A stretch of 64,000 nt of DNA, from positions 34,283 through 98,282 of the forward strand of contig JACPTB010000002.1 of assembly GCA_016192995.1 (NCBI GenBank), written 5' to 3'. Shown in pieces: positions 10,902 through 18,731 of the stretch. The notes under the pieces were generated by a model, which worked only from the letters and a program-made list of their open reading frames with translations, searched no databases and was not told the DNA's origin. Positions within the stretch are counted from its first letter, which is position 1. The number at the start of each line of letters is the position of its first letter. A program made the position numbers and the translations under genes. The stretch is from Candidatus Woesearchaeota archaeon (GTDB lineage: Archaea > Nanobdellota > Nanobdellia > Woesearchaeales > DSVV01).

Positions 10902-11654
10902 ATGAATGCAAATCAAACGATACAGCCAATATTAGAAGAGATAGGCTTGGCAGGAAATGAAGCAAAAGTATATCTTGCATTATTGGAAAAAGGTCCAAAC
11001 TTGGCAGGTGAAATAACCAAAATATCAGGTGTTAATAGAACTAACGTATACGACGCATTGGAGAAATTAACGCAAAAAGGATTAGTCAGCTACATCAATA
11101 CAGCAAACAGAAAATGTTTTCAGGCAGCAGAGCCAAAAAGATTCATGCTTTATTTGGAAGATAAACAAAAACAGTTAGAACATAAAAAGCAGTTATTCAG
11201 CAAAGTTCTCCCGGAATTGCAAGCAAGGAAAAAACTATCAAAACAAGGGCAGGAAGCAACGCTTTACAAAGGAAAAAAAGGACTGCAGTCAATTACTGAA
11301 GATGTTCTTAATACTAAAAAAGAACTGTTAGTCTTTGGAGCCGAAGGAAAATTAGTTGAAGTATTCAAACATTATGCAGAACAATGGCATATACGAAGAG
11401 CAAAATTAAATATTATCATTAAAATTATTTTCAACGAAACAGTAAAAAAGAAAAAAGCAGGATCGCCTTGGAAAAAATGCATAATGAGATTCACCAAACA
11501 AGAAGCAACGCCAGCAACAACATGGGTTTACGGCGACAAAGTAGCAATCATTGTCTGGAGTGAACAACCTATTGCAACATTGCTCCAAAGCAAAGAAATA
11601 GCAGATTCTTACAAGGAATTCTTTAAAGTGTTGTGGAAGAATGCTAAGGAATAG
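10902..11654 (+). CDS. TrmB family transcriptional regulator
   Basis: 250 residues. The N-terminal winged helix (about 8-75, 'LAGNEAKVYLALLEKGPNLAGE', recognition helix 'NRTNVYDALEKL') is typical of TrmB, followed by a coiled-coil (80-115) and the C-terminal effector/dimer domain ending 'VYGDKVAIIVWSEQPIATLL'. Family members sense sugars or other metabolites and regulate transport genes. It is divergent from a substrate-binding lipoprotein, its likely target. A remnant of a related gene lies at 13021-13189. Confidence 0.88.
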   Translation: MNANQTIQPILEEIGLAGNEAKVYLALLEKGPNLAGEITKISGVNRTNVYDALEKLTQKGLVSYINTANRKCFQAAEPKRFMLYLEDKQKQLEHKKQLFSKVLPELQARKKLSKQGQEATLYKGKKGLQSITEDVLNTKKELLVFGAEGKLVEVFKHYAEQWHIRRAKLNIIIKIIFNETVKKKKAGSPWKKCIMRFTKQEATPATTWVYGDKVAIIVWSEQPIATLLQSKEIADSYKEFFKVLWKNAKE

Positions 11655-11692
11655 AAACATTTAAATATTAAAGTTATCAACTATAATAACAT

Positions 11693-12553
11693 ATGTTATC
11701 AAAAATAATAACAAAAGTAAACGAACGGATATTAAGGCATCTCATAGACCAAAAAGCAAGTTTAACTGAAATAGCAACTGCTACAAAAACAACAAAAGCA
11801 AATATATCGCGATCATTAAAAATATTGGAAAAAGAAGATCTTATAAGGAAAGAAATTAAAGGAAAAACCCATATATATAGATTTAATTATTTCCATAGGT
11901 ATGCAAATACTATTCTTAAGTTGTTCTTAGATGATATTAAAAAAAAATATGATCAGAAATTATGTTACAAACCAGCGTTATTAAATGGATTACTGAAACA
12001 GATGCTTAATGATAATTATGTAGGCGTAATTTTTTTCGGTTCAAGTATAAACAGAAATTTTAATGATATTGATATTTTTATTCTCCTTAAAAAAACAGAT
12101 GGCAGCAAGGCGTTGATAGAACGCATTAAAAAAATAGATTTTAGATTTTCACCCATCATTGGCACACTTCAAGAAATAGAGAACGGCTTAAGTCATGAAG
12201 ATATGCTTTTTAAAAATATCACCAACGGCCTACCATACTCTTGTGAACAAGAGGTCATTTATCTAAAGTATAGATCATTCTTCTTGAAAAAGCAAGATAT
12301 TGAAGAGAGATTTATAATAGGTTATAGAGAGATCTTGTCATGCCTTGAGTTTTCTGAAAAAGAATATTTAAAAAGACATTTAGAAAAGGGTATTAGGGAT
12401 ATTATGTATGCAGCGATGAATTATAAAGATTTAAGCCCTAAGGATGACAGAGAATTAGATGTAATGTTCAAGAAATCCTATAAAATGAAGCTTCCTGACA
12501 AGGTAAATAAAGCACTGCAGTTTGCAGAGAAAATAGGTGGATCAATTTTATGA
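11693..12553 (+). CDS. HTH-fused minimal nucleotidyltransferase (MNT) of an MNT-HEPN pair
   Basis: 286 residues. The N-terminus (1-65) is a winged HTH ('SLTEIATATKTTKANISRSLKILEKEDLI'); the centre carries the nucleotidyltransferase signature GSS-x(5)-NDIDIF (about 117-130), the polymerase-beta-like active site with two Asp. The C-terminal 120 residues are helical. It overlaps the next gene by ATGA (12550-12553). MNT proteins neutralise HEPN RNase toxins by adding AMP to them; here the antitoxin appears to carry its own DNA-binding domain, which would allow autoregulation. Role by family and context. Confidence 0.78.
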   Translation: MLSKIITKVNERILRHLIDQKASLTEIATATKTTKANISRSLKILEKEDLIRKEIKGKTHIYRFNYFHRYANTILKLFLDDIKKKYDQKLCYKPALLNGLLKQMLNDNYVGVIFFGSSINRNFNDIDIFILLKKTDGSKALIERIKKIDFRFSPIIGTLQEIENGLSHEDMLFKNITNGLPYSCEQEVIYLKYRSFFLKKQDIEERFIIGYREILSCLEFSEKEYLKRHLEKGIRDIMYAAMNYKDLSPKDDRELDVMFKKSYKMKLPDKVNKALQFAEKIGGSIL

Positions 12554-13008
12554 GAGAAGAAGAAATTAAAACAGAATTAGGTTTAGGAGTACGTTGTTTT
12601 CTTGAAGTTAAAGAGAGAAGCAAGAGAGTTACCATAGATCATTTTGAAGAGCTGCAGCTATTAGAATCATCATTCAGCAGATTATTTCTCTGTGTTGAAC
12701 ATGTATCTAATGCATTACTTGTTTTTGAAACTGGAAATTTCAGTAAGAAACATTTTGGAGATTTTGCAAAACTAGAAAACATAAAACAGAAATATAGTCT
12801 TGATTTGCAAAAACTTTATCACAAAACATATTCGTTTAGAGCTTATGCTGATTATAGAAAATTTCCTGAAATTGAAAAAGATTTTAATCGAGAAACTCTT
12901 AAACAAGAGCTTAAAACTGTCGAAACAACCATAAGCACTGTAATTAATATTATCAAACAAAAGATAAATTTAGAACAACTAGAGTTAAAAATTAAAGAAC
13001 AAAAATAA
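12550..13008 (+). CDS. HEPN-like protein, probable toxin partner of MNT
   Basis: 152 residues, all helical. A run 'FRAYADYRKF' near residue 95 resembles the R-x-x-ADY motif of HEPN/UPF0332 proteins, and 'RLFLCVEH' at about 38-45 fits the loose R-x(4-6)-H pattern. The start codon overlaps the stop of the HTH-MNT gene, typical of MNT-HEPN modules. Expected to be an RNase or its inactive form. The family call rests on the motif and the partner, not a full domain match. Confidence 0.65.
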   Translation: MREEEIKTELGLGVRCFLEVKERSKRVTIDHFEELQLLESSFSRLFLCVEHVSNALLVFETGNFSKKHFGDFAKLENIKQKYSLDLQKLYHKTYSFRAYADYRKFPEIEKDFNRETLKQELKTVETTISTVINIIKQKINLEQLELKIKEQK

Positions 13009-13020
13009 AACAATTAAGAG

Positions 13021-13189
13021 CTATTTTGTGTCTTTATTTTTCCAGAAATAATCAAAATAACCTTTAAAGCTCGCACGTATTTCTTCAGATTCAATAACAA
13101 AAGCAAAAGGCTGTTTAGTCCACAATATTTGTGCAACTTTATTCCCAAAAATAATAATTGTAGACCCTAAAACACAATCTTTAAATATA
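13021..13189 (-). pseudogene. C-terminal remnant of a TrmB-like regulator
   Basis: Reading the minus strand from about 13189 to a TAG at 13021-13023 gives a peptide containing IIIFGNKVAQILWTKQPFAF, ESEEIRASFKGYFDYFWKN and KDTK. It aligns along its length with the last residues of the intact TrmB protein at 10902-11654 (VYGDKVAIIVWSEQPIATLL and KEIADSYKEFFKVLWKNAK). There is no start codon or DNA-binding domain upstream; instead the Fic cassette begins at the second 12-bp repeat. Best read as a gene cut off by insertion or rearrangement. Confidence 0.7.
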
Positions 13190-13201
13190 TGTAGACCCTA
13201 A
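13159..13201. repeat. paired 12-bp repeat upstream of Fic gene
   Basis: TGTAGACCCTAA occurs at 13159-13170 and 13190-13201, exactly 31 bp apart. The 19-bp spacer holds the TATA-like tttaaatata (13181-13190) that would serve the Fic gene starting at 13212 as a leaderless transcript. An identical pair with the same 31-bp spacing follows the Fic gene. Confidence 0.75.
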
Positions 13202-13211
13202 TAATCATACC

Positions 13212-14189
13212 ATGCACATTGAAAAGAAGAACATACAAGGAAAAAACTATTATTATGCCCGTGTTTCAGCTAGAGTAGGTAATAAAGTAAAAAAGAAAAC
13301 CGTTGCTTATTTAGGCAAAGATCCTATTTCTAAAAAAGAATTAAATAAGAAAATAAAGAGAATTTCTTCAACAAAAGTTAATTTTATTCTCAAAAATATG
13401 AAAGAAGATAAGGAAGATTGGAACATAGTGTTTCTCTCATCTGAAGAGCTTAAGAAAATCGAAGAAATCAAGCAAGATTTCAAGAAAAAGTTGGATATAG
13501 ATGATGAAAAACTAAAAGAAGATATGTTTAAAGATTTTAAAACAGAATATATTTACAACACCAATGCCATTGAAGGAAATTCATTAACATTGCAGGAAAC
13601 TAATCTGCTGCTTAATGAAAACATAACACCAAAAGGTAAGGATTTGCGGGAGATTTACGACCATATTAATGAAAAGGATACCTTTGATTATATTATTAAA
13701 GAAAAACCAACAATAAACAAGGAAATAATTATAGATATTCATCAAAGACTGGTTAAAAATATTGACCAGAGGACAGGATCGTTTAGAAAGCAAAACGTAA
13801 GAGTATTTGGTGCTGAATTTACGCCGACTGAAGCAAAATACGTTGAAATTGATATGAACATTTTATTAAAATGGCATGAACAACATAAGAGAAAACTGCA
13901 TCCATTAATTCTTGCCAGTATTTTTCATGAAAAGTTTGAAAAGATACATCCATTTTATGATGGGAATGGAAGAACAGGAAGAATGTTAATCAATCTTATC
14001 ATATTGCAGAATAATCTGCCACCATTAGTAATCAAAAACAAAACCAGAAACGAATATTATACAGCTCTATCTGAAGGTCACAAAGCTGATTTAACTAAAT
14101 TAGAGCCTGAAAAATATCAAAAGATAGTAACATTTTGCTATAAAGCATTTATTGATACTTATGAAAAAATATTTTCAAAGTGGGGATAA
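13212..14189 (+). CDS. Fic family protein (AMPylase) with inhibitory motif
   Basis: 325 residues. An N-terminal basic beta-rich segment (1-50, 'NYYYARVSARVGNKVKKKTVAYLG') precedes the Fic core. The catalytic motif HPFYDGNGRTGR is complete at 246-257, with H246 as the catalytic base. The inhibitory helix motif TNAIEGN (117-123, S/T-x-x-x-E-G/N) is present in the same chain, so it is a self-inhibited class II-type Fic enzyme that transfers AMP to target proteins. The gene is bracketed by paired TGTAGACCCTAA repeats and sits beside a broken regulator gene, suggesting acquisition as a cassette. Confidence 0.88.
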   Translation: MHIEKKNIQGKNYYYARVSARVGNKVKKKTVAYLGKDPISKKELNKKIKRISSTKVNFILKNMKEDKEDWNIVFLSSEELKKIEEIKQDFKKKLDIDDEKLKEDMFKDFKTEYIYNTNAIEGNSLTLQETNLLLNENITPKGKDLREIYDHINEKDTFDYIIKEKPTINKEIIIDIHQRLVKNIDQRTGSFRKQNVRVFGAEFTPTEAKYVEIDMNILLKWHEQHKRKLHPLILASIFHEKFEKIHPFYDGNGRTGRMLINLIILQNNLPPLVIKNKTRNEYYTALSEGHKADLTKLEPEKYQKIVTFCYKAFIDTYEKIFSKWG

Positions 14190-14194
14190 TCATT

Positions 14195-14237
14195 TGTAGA
14201 CCCTAATTAATAAAATAAATATTAATGTAGACCCTAA
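14195..14237. repeat. paired 12-bp repeat downstream of Fic gene
   Basis: TGTAGACCCTAA occurs at 14195-14206 and 14226-14237, again 31 bp apart, with an AT-rich spacer (ttaataaaataaatattaa). Same orientation and spacing as the pair before the gene, so the Fic gene lies in a symmetric frame of four repeat copies. Confidence 0.75.
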
Positions 14238-14247
14238 AAATAGCCAA

Positions 14248-14601
14248 TTATTTGCTTGTCATTATTTCGCCAATTTTTCTAACTAAATCATCAATCCCAA
14301 ATGGCTTTTTTAAAAAAGAGTCAGCATCAGGTGCTTTTTCAGGATAACAAGAAATTGAAAGAATAGGTCTTCGAGAATATTTTTGTTTTAATGCAATAAC
14401 AAGATCATCACCACTATAACGCACGCCAAGTTCGCGATCAACAATCGCAAGATCATACCGCAAATCTAAATCTCTTAAATCATCCAAGCAAGCTTCGGCT
14501 GAATCATAATGAAAAACAAAGTGACCTCTTTTTTCGAGCATCCTCTTTACCATACTGCCGGCTATTGCTTCATTTTCAACATAAAGTATTCCATAGGACA
14601 T
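14248..14601 (-). CDS. single-domain response regulator (REC)
   Basis: 117 residues, only a receiver domain. The phosphoacceptor Asp is in 'LAIVDREL' (about residue 55), the Thr/Ser position in 'ILSISCYP' and the conserved Lys in 'FLKKPF'. The N-terminal acidic pair is weak (VENE). No output domain and no histidine kinase nearby, so it would act by protein contact or as a phosphate relay. It follows the aldo/keto reductase by 6 bp; a GAGGT ribosome site overlaps the reductase stop, indicating one operon. Confidence 0.85.
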   Translation of the reverse strand: MSYGILYVENEAIAGSMVKRMLEKRGHFVFHYDSAEACLDDLRDLDLRYDLAIVDRELGVRYSGDDLVIALKQKYSRRPILSISCYPEKAPDADSFLKKPFGIDDLVRKIGEIMTSK

Positions 14602-14607
14602 GTATAA

Positions 14608-15444
14608 TTACCTCACTTTCTTCGGCAGCAATTCATCTTCATCAATAAACCAACACATCCGTAGATCTTCATTCATTGCATCCAACTGCTGCATATCTTC
14701 TTTGCTCAGCTGAAAATCAAACACATCTGCATTAGATGTAATTCTCCCAGGATGAACTGATTTGGGAATAGCAACGAGATTGTGCTGCAAGCTCCATCTT
14801 ATTAATATTTGTGCAGGATCTTTATTATATTTTCGAGCTATTGCTGCAAGCTTTTTATCAGCCAATTTTTTGCCATGTGCTAATGGAGAATACGCTTCCA
14901 ACTGAATACCATGTTTCTGGCAGAATTTCAAAAGATCTTTTTGATATAAATAAGGATTAAATTCAACTTGGTTAATGGCAGGAACTATATCGCAAACAGA
15001 TAATAATTCTTCCAAATGATGCACGAGAAAATTGCTAACCCCAATTGCCTTGCACTTTCCTTCATCATACAATTCCTCTAAATTTCGCCAGGCATCAAGC
15101 CTATTTTTAACCGGCCAATGAATAAGATACAAATCAACATAATCAGTTTGCAATTTTTTCAGGCTCTGTTCAAGCGCTAACCGCGGATCATTAGTATCAT
15201 CGTTCCATAATTTAGTAGTAAGAAAAATATCTTTCCGAGGAATACCACTTTTTTTAATCGCTGCTCCAACGCTTTCCTCATTGCGATAAATTGCAGCAGT
15301 ATCAATATGACGATACCCTACTTTTAATGCATCTAAAACAGCTTGCTCGCATTCCTTTCCAGGAGCAGTCTTCCACGTTCCCAAGCCCAATCGTGGAATA
15401 TTGATGCCATTATTGAGTTGGATAGTTGATTGAAGATTAAGCAT
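14608..15444 (-). CDS. aldo/keto reductase
   Basis: 278 residues from the ATG at 15444, which lies about 25 bases after a minus-strand TATA box (15465-15478); a TTG two codons upstream is less likely. A TIM-barrel AKR with the complete catalytic tetrad D48, Y53, K78 and H109 (HIDTAAIYRNE, TTKLW, LIHWP) and the NADPH-binding 'IPKSVHPGRI'. Reduces aldehydes or ketones; the substrate cannot be told. Co-transcribed with the response regulator. Confidence 0.9.
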   Translation of the reverse strand: MLNLQSTIQLNNGINIPRLGLGTWKTAPGKECEQAVLDALKVGYRHIDTAAIYRNEESVGAAIKKSGIPRKDIFLTTKLWNDDTNDPRLALEQSLKKLQTDYVDLYLIHWPVKNRLDAWRNLEELYDEGKCKAIGVSNFLVHHLEELLSVCDIVPAINQVEFNPYLYQKDLLKFCQKHGIQLEAYSPLAHGKKLADKKLAAIARKYNKDPAQILIRWSLQHNLVAIPKSVHPGRITSNADVFDFQLSKEDMQQLDAMNEDLRMCWFIDEDELLPKKVR

Positions 15445-15535
15445 AAACAATAGGTCTTTGACTTACTATAAATAATTAATCATTTTTCATAAACTTTATA
15501 AGTAAGTATATCTTATTATCTTATTAGGTGAGAAT

Positions 15536-15799
15536 ATGACTCAAACGGTTTTAACAAAATTATCATCGCGAGGACAAATAGTTATACCTATGAATATACG
15601 AAATCAACTTGGTTTAAAGGATGGAGAGACATTTGCTATTACTGGAAAACATGATACCTTAATTCTCAAAAAGATTAAAACACCATCATCTAAAGAATTA
15701 TTCGAAGATATTCATGCATGGGGTGTATCTTTTGCAAAGAAAAGAAATCTTAGAGAAAAATATCTTCAAGAATTAATTAAAAAAGGCAGGCAACTTTGA
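15536..15799 (+). CDS. AbrB/SpoVT-type antitoxin
   Basis: 87 residues. Residues 5-48 form the swapped-hairpin AbrB fold (TKLSSRGQIVIPMNIRNQLG), the rest a helical toxin-binding tail. It overlaps the following PIN gene (TTGA, 15796-15799). Expected to bind its own promoter and neutralise the PIN RNase. The upstream region has a TATA-like element at 15490-15500 and the half-sites ACTTACT / AGTAAGT that could be its operator. Confidence 0.87.
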   Translation: MTQTVLTKLSSRGQIVIPMNIRNQLGLKDGETFAITGKHDTLILKKIKTPSSKELFEDIHAWGVSFAKKRNLREKYLQELIKKGRQL

Positions 15800-16206
15800 T
15801 CCGTATTGTAGTAGATACTAATATCTTAATCTCAAGTATTTTCTGGAATGGTGATCCTTATAAAATTGTACAGCTTTGTCTTGATTCAGAGCTACAAATA
15901 ATTATATCAAATGAAATAATTGCTGAAACAACAAGAGTTTTGAAAAGAGATTTTCATCTTGAAGAAACAGAAATTCATGATATTTTAGAATGTATTAAAA
16001 GTTATGCAACTATTTGTAAAAATATTATAACTATCGAAAAAATTAGTAGAGATCCCCTTGATGACCATATCATAGCTTGTGCGACTGCATCGAAATCAGA
16101 CATTATTGTTACAAGAGATCAGGATTTATTAGTATTAAAAGAATATTTTAACATAAAAATAGTAACGCCAGAACAATTTTTACAAGACTTTCACGTACAA
16201 AAATAA
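15796..16206 (+). CDS. PIN-domain RNase toxin
   Basis: 136 residues, a PIN domain of the COG1569 type. Acidic active-site residues are in 'VVDTNILISS' (Asp near 7), 'NEIIAETTRV' (Glu), 'DPLDDHIIACA' and 'IVTRDQDLL'. The start is a TTG overlapping the antitoxin stop, coupling the two. Toxins of this kind cleave RNA in a divalent-metal-dependent way. The module looks intact. Confidence 0.88.
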   Translation: MIRIVVDTNILISSIFWNGDPYKIVQLCLDSELQIIISNEIIAETTRVLKRDFHLEETEIHDILECIKSYATICKNIITIEKISRDPLDDHIIACATASKSDIIVTRDQDLLVLKEYFNIKIVTPEQFLQDFHVQK

Positions 16207-16244
16207 ACAACATTTAAATATAAGTATCGCCATTCGTGTTAGTT

Positions 16245-16364
16245 ATGCAGAAACAATCATCAGCTAAAACACAGAACAAAACTGAATACCAGTACATTTC
16301 TTTAGCTAAAGCAACCAGTGTTTCTGAATACTTTAAACAATTCTTCTATTATTTCTTTAACTAG
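16245..16364 (+). pseudogene. 39-residue ORF resembling a truncated HTH protein
   Basis: ATG at 16245 preceded by TATA-like catttaaatataag (16210-16223). The product includes 'YQYISLAKATSVSEYFKQ', similar to the start of a small helix-turn-helix domain found in archaeal and bacterial proteins ('YISLAKATEISEYSQEYL'), but it ends abruptly in 'FYYFFN' where that domain should continue. Read as a decayed gene; similarity is from memory, so confidence is low. Confidence 0.35.
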
Positions 16365-16532
16365 GTCTGAGATAGTATAAACTACATCTTCAGGACCAAA
16401 AGAGCAATTATATCAATGATAATTTATTTATTTTTTCTTTTAAGTGTATAGTTTCAGAAATTATAGGGATATGGATGAAGTATAATAGCTAAACCGTAAA
16501 ATATAACTACATGTACATACATTTACATTAAT
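16365..16532. other. AT-rich intergenic stretch
   Basis: Nothing coding could be supported. Its right end (acatgtacatacatttacat, about 16510-16529) repeats the ACAT words seen in front of the VapB gene at 39243 and may be an antitoxin operator. Confidence 0.3.
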
Positions 16533-16697
16533 ATGGCAACAAAATGTATTACCATTACAGAAAGTTCCTATAAAAAATTATTACTGAAAAAGGAAAATAA
16601 TGAGAGTTTTAGTGAAGTTATTGACAGGCTTGCCTCTGGAAATTCATTTAGTAAACTAATAGGAATCTTAACGACAGAGGAAGGAGAAGAATATTAA
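16533..16697 (+). CDS. short orphan VapB-type antitoxin
   Basis: 54 residues (MATKCITITESSYKKLLL..., ESFSEVIDRL), clearly of the same VapB family as the 78-residue protein at 39007-39243 (MSTKTITLSQDAYDLLA, ESFSDVVRKL). It is about 24 residues shorter, lacking much of the toxin-binding tail, and no PIN toxin follows: the next gene is unrelated. Probably a remnant of a VapBC module or a free-standing regulator. Confidence 0.65.
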   Translation: MATKCITITESSYKKLLLKKENNESFSEVIDRLASGNSFSKLIGILTTEEGEEY

Positions 16698-16741
16698 AGA
16701 TAATAGAAACATATTAAAATTCTGTTGATTAACTAAGTTGA

Positions 16742-18094
16742 ATGCCTCCATTTCAAGAAGATTATAATAAAAATTACGAATTCATTCTTAAACGTGAATA
16801 TTCCTTCTTGTATGGCTATTCCGCAGTGGTCGGAGAAGCAAGATTATTAAAACAAGAATTAGGTAAAGAAGATGCAGTAAGGGCAGATGGCAAAGACGGC
16901 TGGATTAGTCTATATCGTGAAAAAGGCGCACAGAAAAAACTGAATAAGAAACTGTACCATGACTTAAAAAAAGACCCGCTATTAATGAATGTTATTATCA
17001 ACGAATTAGAAGAAAAAGGCAGTCATTTTATTGCAGTTGTAAATAACATGGTGATTTCAGAGCAAACTTCTGTTGAACAGTTGAAAAGTTATTATAAGGA
17101 TTATTATAATGGGTTGATTAATTTTTGTGTCATATTGTGGAAATCATTTTATTTAGTTGATATTATGGCAATTATTTTCAAAGAAGCTTTAGAACAGGAA
17201 TTGCCACCAGAAAAAGTAGAAGATGCAATCAAACATTATTCACATCCTTCTGAAAAAGCAGTTCTACTGAGAATTGCAGATTATTTCAAAAAAGAACATG
17301 ACACCAATAAAAGAATAGAGTATGTAAAAGAACATGCGCCTTGGATTGGTAATACAGATCCCTTTGTAAAACCATTAGATAGTACACAAATCCGTGAATA
17401 TGTGCTTTCATTCAAAATAAATAATAATGAACAATATGAAAATCATCCTGATTTTCATGTTAAAAATAAGGAGATTATAAAAGTATACCAGAAATTCCTT
17501 TATATTAAAGACAAACGTGATGAATACCGCAGAGAAGCATTCTATCTTGGACAAAAGCTTGTAACACAACTTGCAAAGAGATTACATTTAGTTAATGACA
17601 AAGATCTCGGTTATTTACTTCCTGAAGAAACAATGCTATCTAAAAAACAGATTGATGCAATTATTGAAAAACGAAAAGAAGCTTTTATTGTTGAGATGCA
17701 TGGAGAGACTATAACAACACAACAAGGAAAAGAAATATTAAATAATTTTATTGAGAAACAGCTCACTGAACAAATACATGAAATTAAAGGGATCGTAGGA
17801 AGCAAAGGCAAAACCATCGGAAAAGTGCAGGTAATAACTAAAAGAGAAGACTTACAAAGATTTGAAGAAGGAAATATATTGGTTGCTGTTACAACAAACC
17901 CAGAATACATTGTTGCCATGCAGAAAGCATCAGCCTTTATCACTGATGAAGGTGGCATAACTTGCCATGCAGCCATTGTTGCAAGAGAGATGAATAAGCC
18001 TTGCATTGTGGGAACGAAGATTGCAACTAAGGTTTTCAAAAACAATGATATGATTGAAGTTGATGGAGAGAAAGGAATTATAAGGAAAATATAG
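16742..18094 (+). CDS. protein with C-terminal PEP-utilising phosphohistidine domain
   Basis: 450 residues. The C-terminal ~100 residues are the phosphohistidine swivel domain of PEP synthase/pyruvate phosphate dikinase: EGGITCHAAIVAREMNKPC, with the phosphorylatable His at about 408. The N-terminal 340 residues are a charged helical region not recognised; neither the nucleotide-binding ATP-grasp domain nor the PEP TIM barrel is present. A paralogue is at 23347-24471. It may carry phosphate between partner proteins or modify a small molecule; function unknown. Confidence 0.75.
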   Translation: MPPFQEDYNKNYEFILKREYSFLYGYSAVVGEARLLKQELGKEDAVRADGKDGWISLYREKGAQKKLNKKLYHDLKKDPLLMNVIINELEEKGSHFIAVVNNMVISEQTSVEQLKSYYKDYYNGLINFCVILWKSFYLVDIMAIIFKEALEQELPPEKVEDAIKHYSHPSEKAVLLRIADYFKKEHDTNKRIEYVKEHAPWIGNTDPFVKPLDSTQIREYVLSFKINNNEQYENHPDFHVKNKEIIKVYQKFLYIKDKRDEYRREAFYLGQKLVTQLAKRLHLVNDKDLGYLLPEETMLSKKQIDAIIEKRKEAFIVEMHGETITTQQGKEILNNFIEKQLTEQIHEIKGIVGSKGKTIGKVQVITKREDLQRFEEGNILVAVTTNPEYIVAMQKASAFITDEGGITCHAAIVAREMNKPCIVGTKIATKVFKNNDMIEVDGEKGIIRKI

Positions 18095-18131
18095 ATTACC
18101 GATTCTAAAAAAAATCTGTTTAAAAATTAGA

Positions 18132-18168
18132 AAAATTTATATAGTAAAAAAGACTACATAAATGTAGT
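18132..18168 (+). promoter_or_regulatory. promoter and palindrome of the 18174 TA operon
   Basis: A TATA box (aaatttatatagt, about 18132-18143) is followed by the inverted repeat ACTACAT-AA-ATGTAGT (18153-18168), just ahead of the ATG at 18174. Its place between TATA and start suits an antitoxin repressor; binding is inferred. Confidence 0.5.
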
Positions 18169-18173
18169 ACAAG

Positions 18174-18392
18174 ATGAAAAACATTGTTTATTTTACTGAA
18201 ATACGTCCAACTAAACATTATCTTGAGGAACATGCTAAGGACGTACCTTGGGATAAAGTAGTTGAATTAATTTTTAGTATAAAAAACCCTCGAAAAAAGG
18301 GTGATGTGTTTGAAATTGAAAAAGATGGTTATTATCTTGTATTTAAAATTGAAGATGATGTACTATCTGTTATAAATGCAAAACTAATGTAG
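18174..18392 (+). CDS. DUF4258-like putative toxin
   Basis: 72 residues with the small alpha/beta pattern of DUF4258/RelE-like proteins: an N-terminal 'TKHYLEEHAKD' helix and a beta-sheet ending 'YYLVFKIEDDVLSVINAKLM'. It is followed 11 bp downstream by a zinc-ribbon/AbrB protein, a usual antitoxin partner. The toxin role is inferred from family and context. Confidence 0.65.
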   Translation: MKNIVYFTEIRPTKHYLEEHAKDVPWDKVVELIFSIKNPRKKGDVFEIEKDGYYLVFKIEDDVLSVINAKLM

Positions 18393-18403
18393 GTGATACT
18401 ACT

Positions 18404-18715
18404 ATGAAATGCCCAAAATGTAACACTAACTTAAAGGAAGTAGAGGTAGCAATTTACGGCGCTAAAAATAAATCTCTAAGCTATCAATGTCCAAACTGCG
18501 ACTATTTTGAGTTTGAAAAAACATCAAGCAAGAAAGTGCTTGAAGAATTACGAGAAGCTCCTCTTAAAATAAAGCAGAGAATAGTCAAATTATCAGGAGA
18601 GCGACTTGGTATTTATTTGAATAATAATGTAGTAAGAAGTTTAGATTTAAAAAAAGGTGAAGAGGTGTATGTTTCTGTCCCTGACAAAAAACATATTTTA
18701 GTAGAACTTGAGTAA
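18404..18715 (+). CDS. zinc-ribbon plus AbrB-like putative antitoxin
   Basis: 103 residues. N-terminal zinc ribbon with CPKC (3-6) and CPNC (29-32), a short helix, then a C-terminal AbrB-like segment (about 64-103, 'KLSGERLGIYLNNNVVRSLDL'). This arrangement resembles YgiT/MqsA-type zinc antitoxins but with an AbrB fold for DNA binding. Forms an operon with the preceding DUF4258-like gene. Confidence 0.7.
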   Translation: MKCPKCNTNLKEVEVAIYGAKNKSLSYQCPNCDYFEFEKTSSKKVLEELREAPLKIKQRIVKLSGERLGIYLNNNVVRSLDLKKGEEVYVSVPDKKHILVELE

Positions 18716-18731
18716 AGACAGGTCATAGGTA

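Noticed and set aside
13159..14237. TGTAGACCCTAA copies as target-site duplication of a transposon
   Set aside because: Two copies per side with fixed 31-bp spacing do not fit a simple duplication, and there is no terminal inverted repeat; kept as an unexplained repeat frame instead.
17611..18045. 144-residue ORF antisense to the phosphohistidine-domain protein
   Set aside because: Overlaps a well-supported conserved domain and shows no family motifs.
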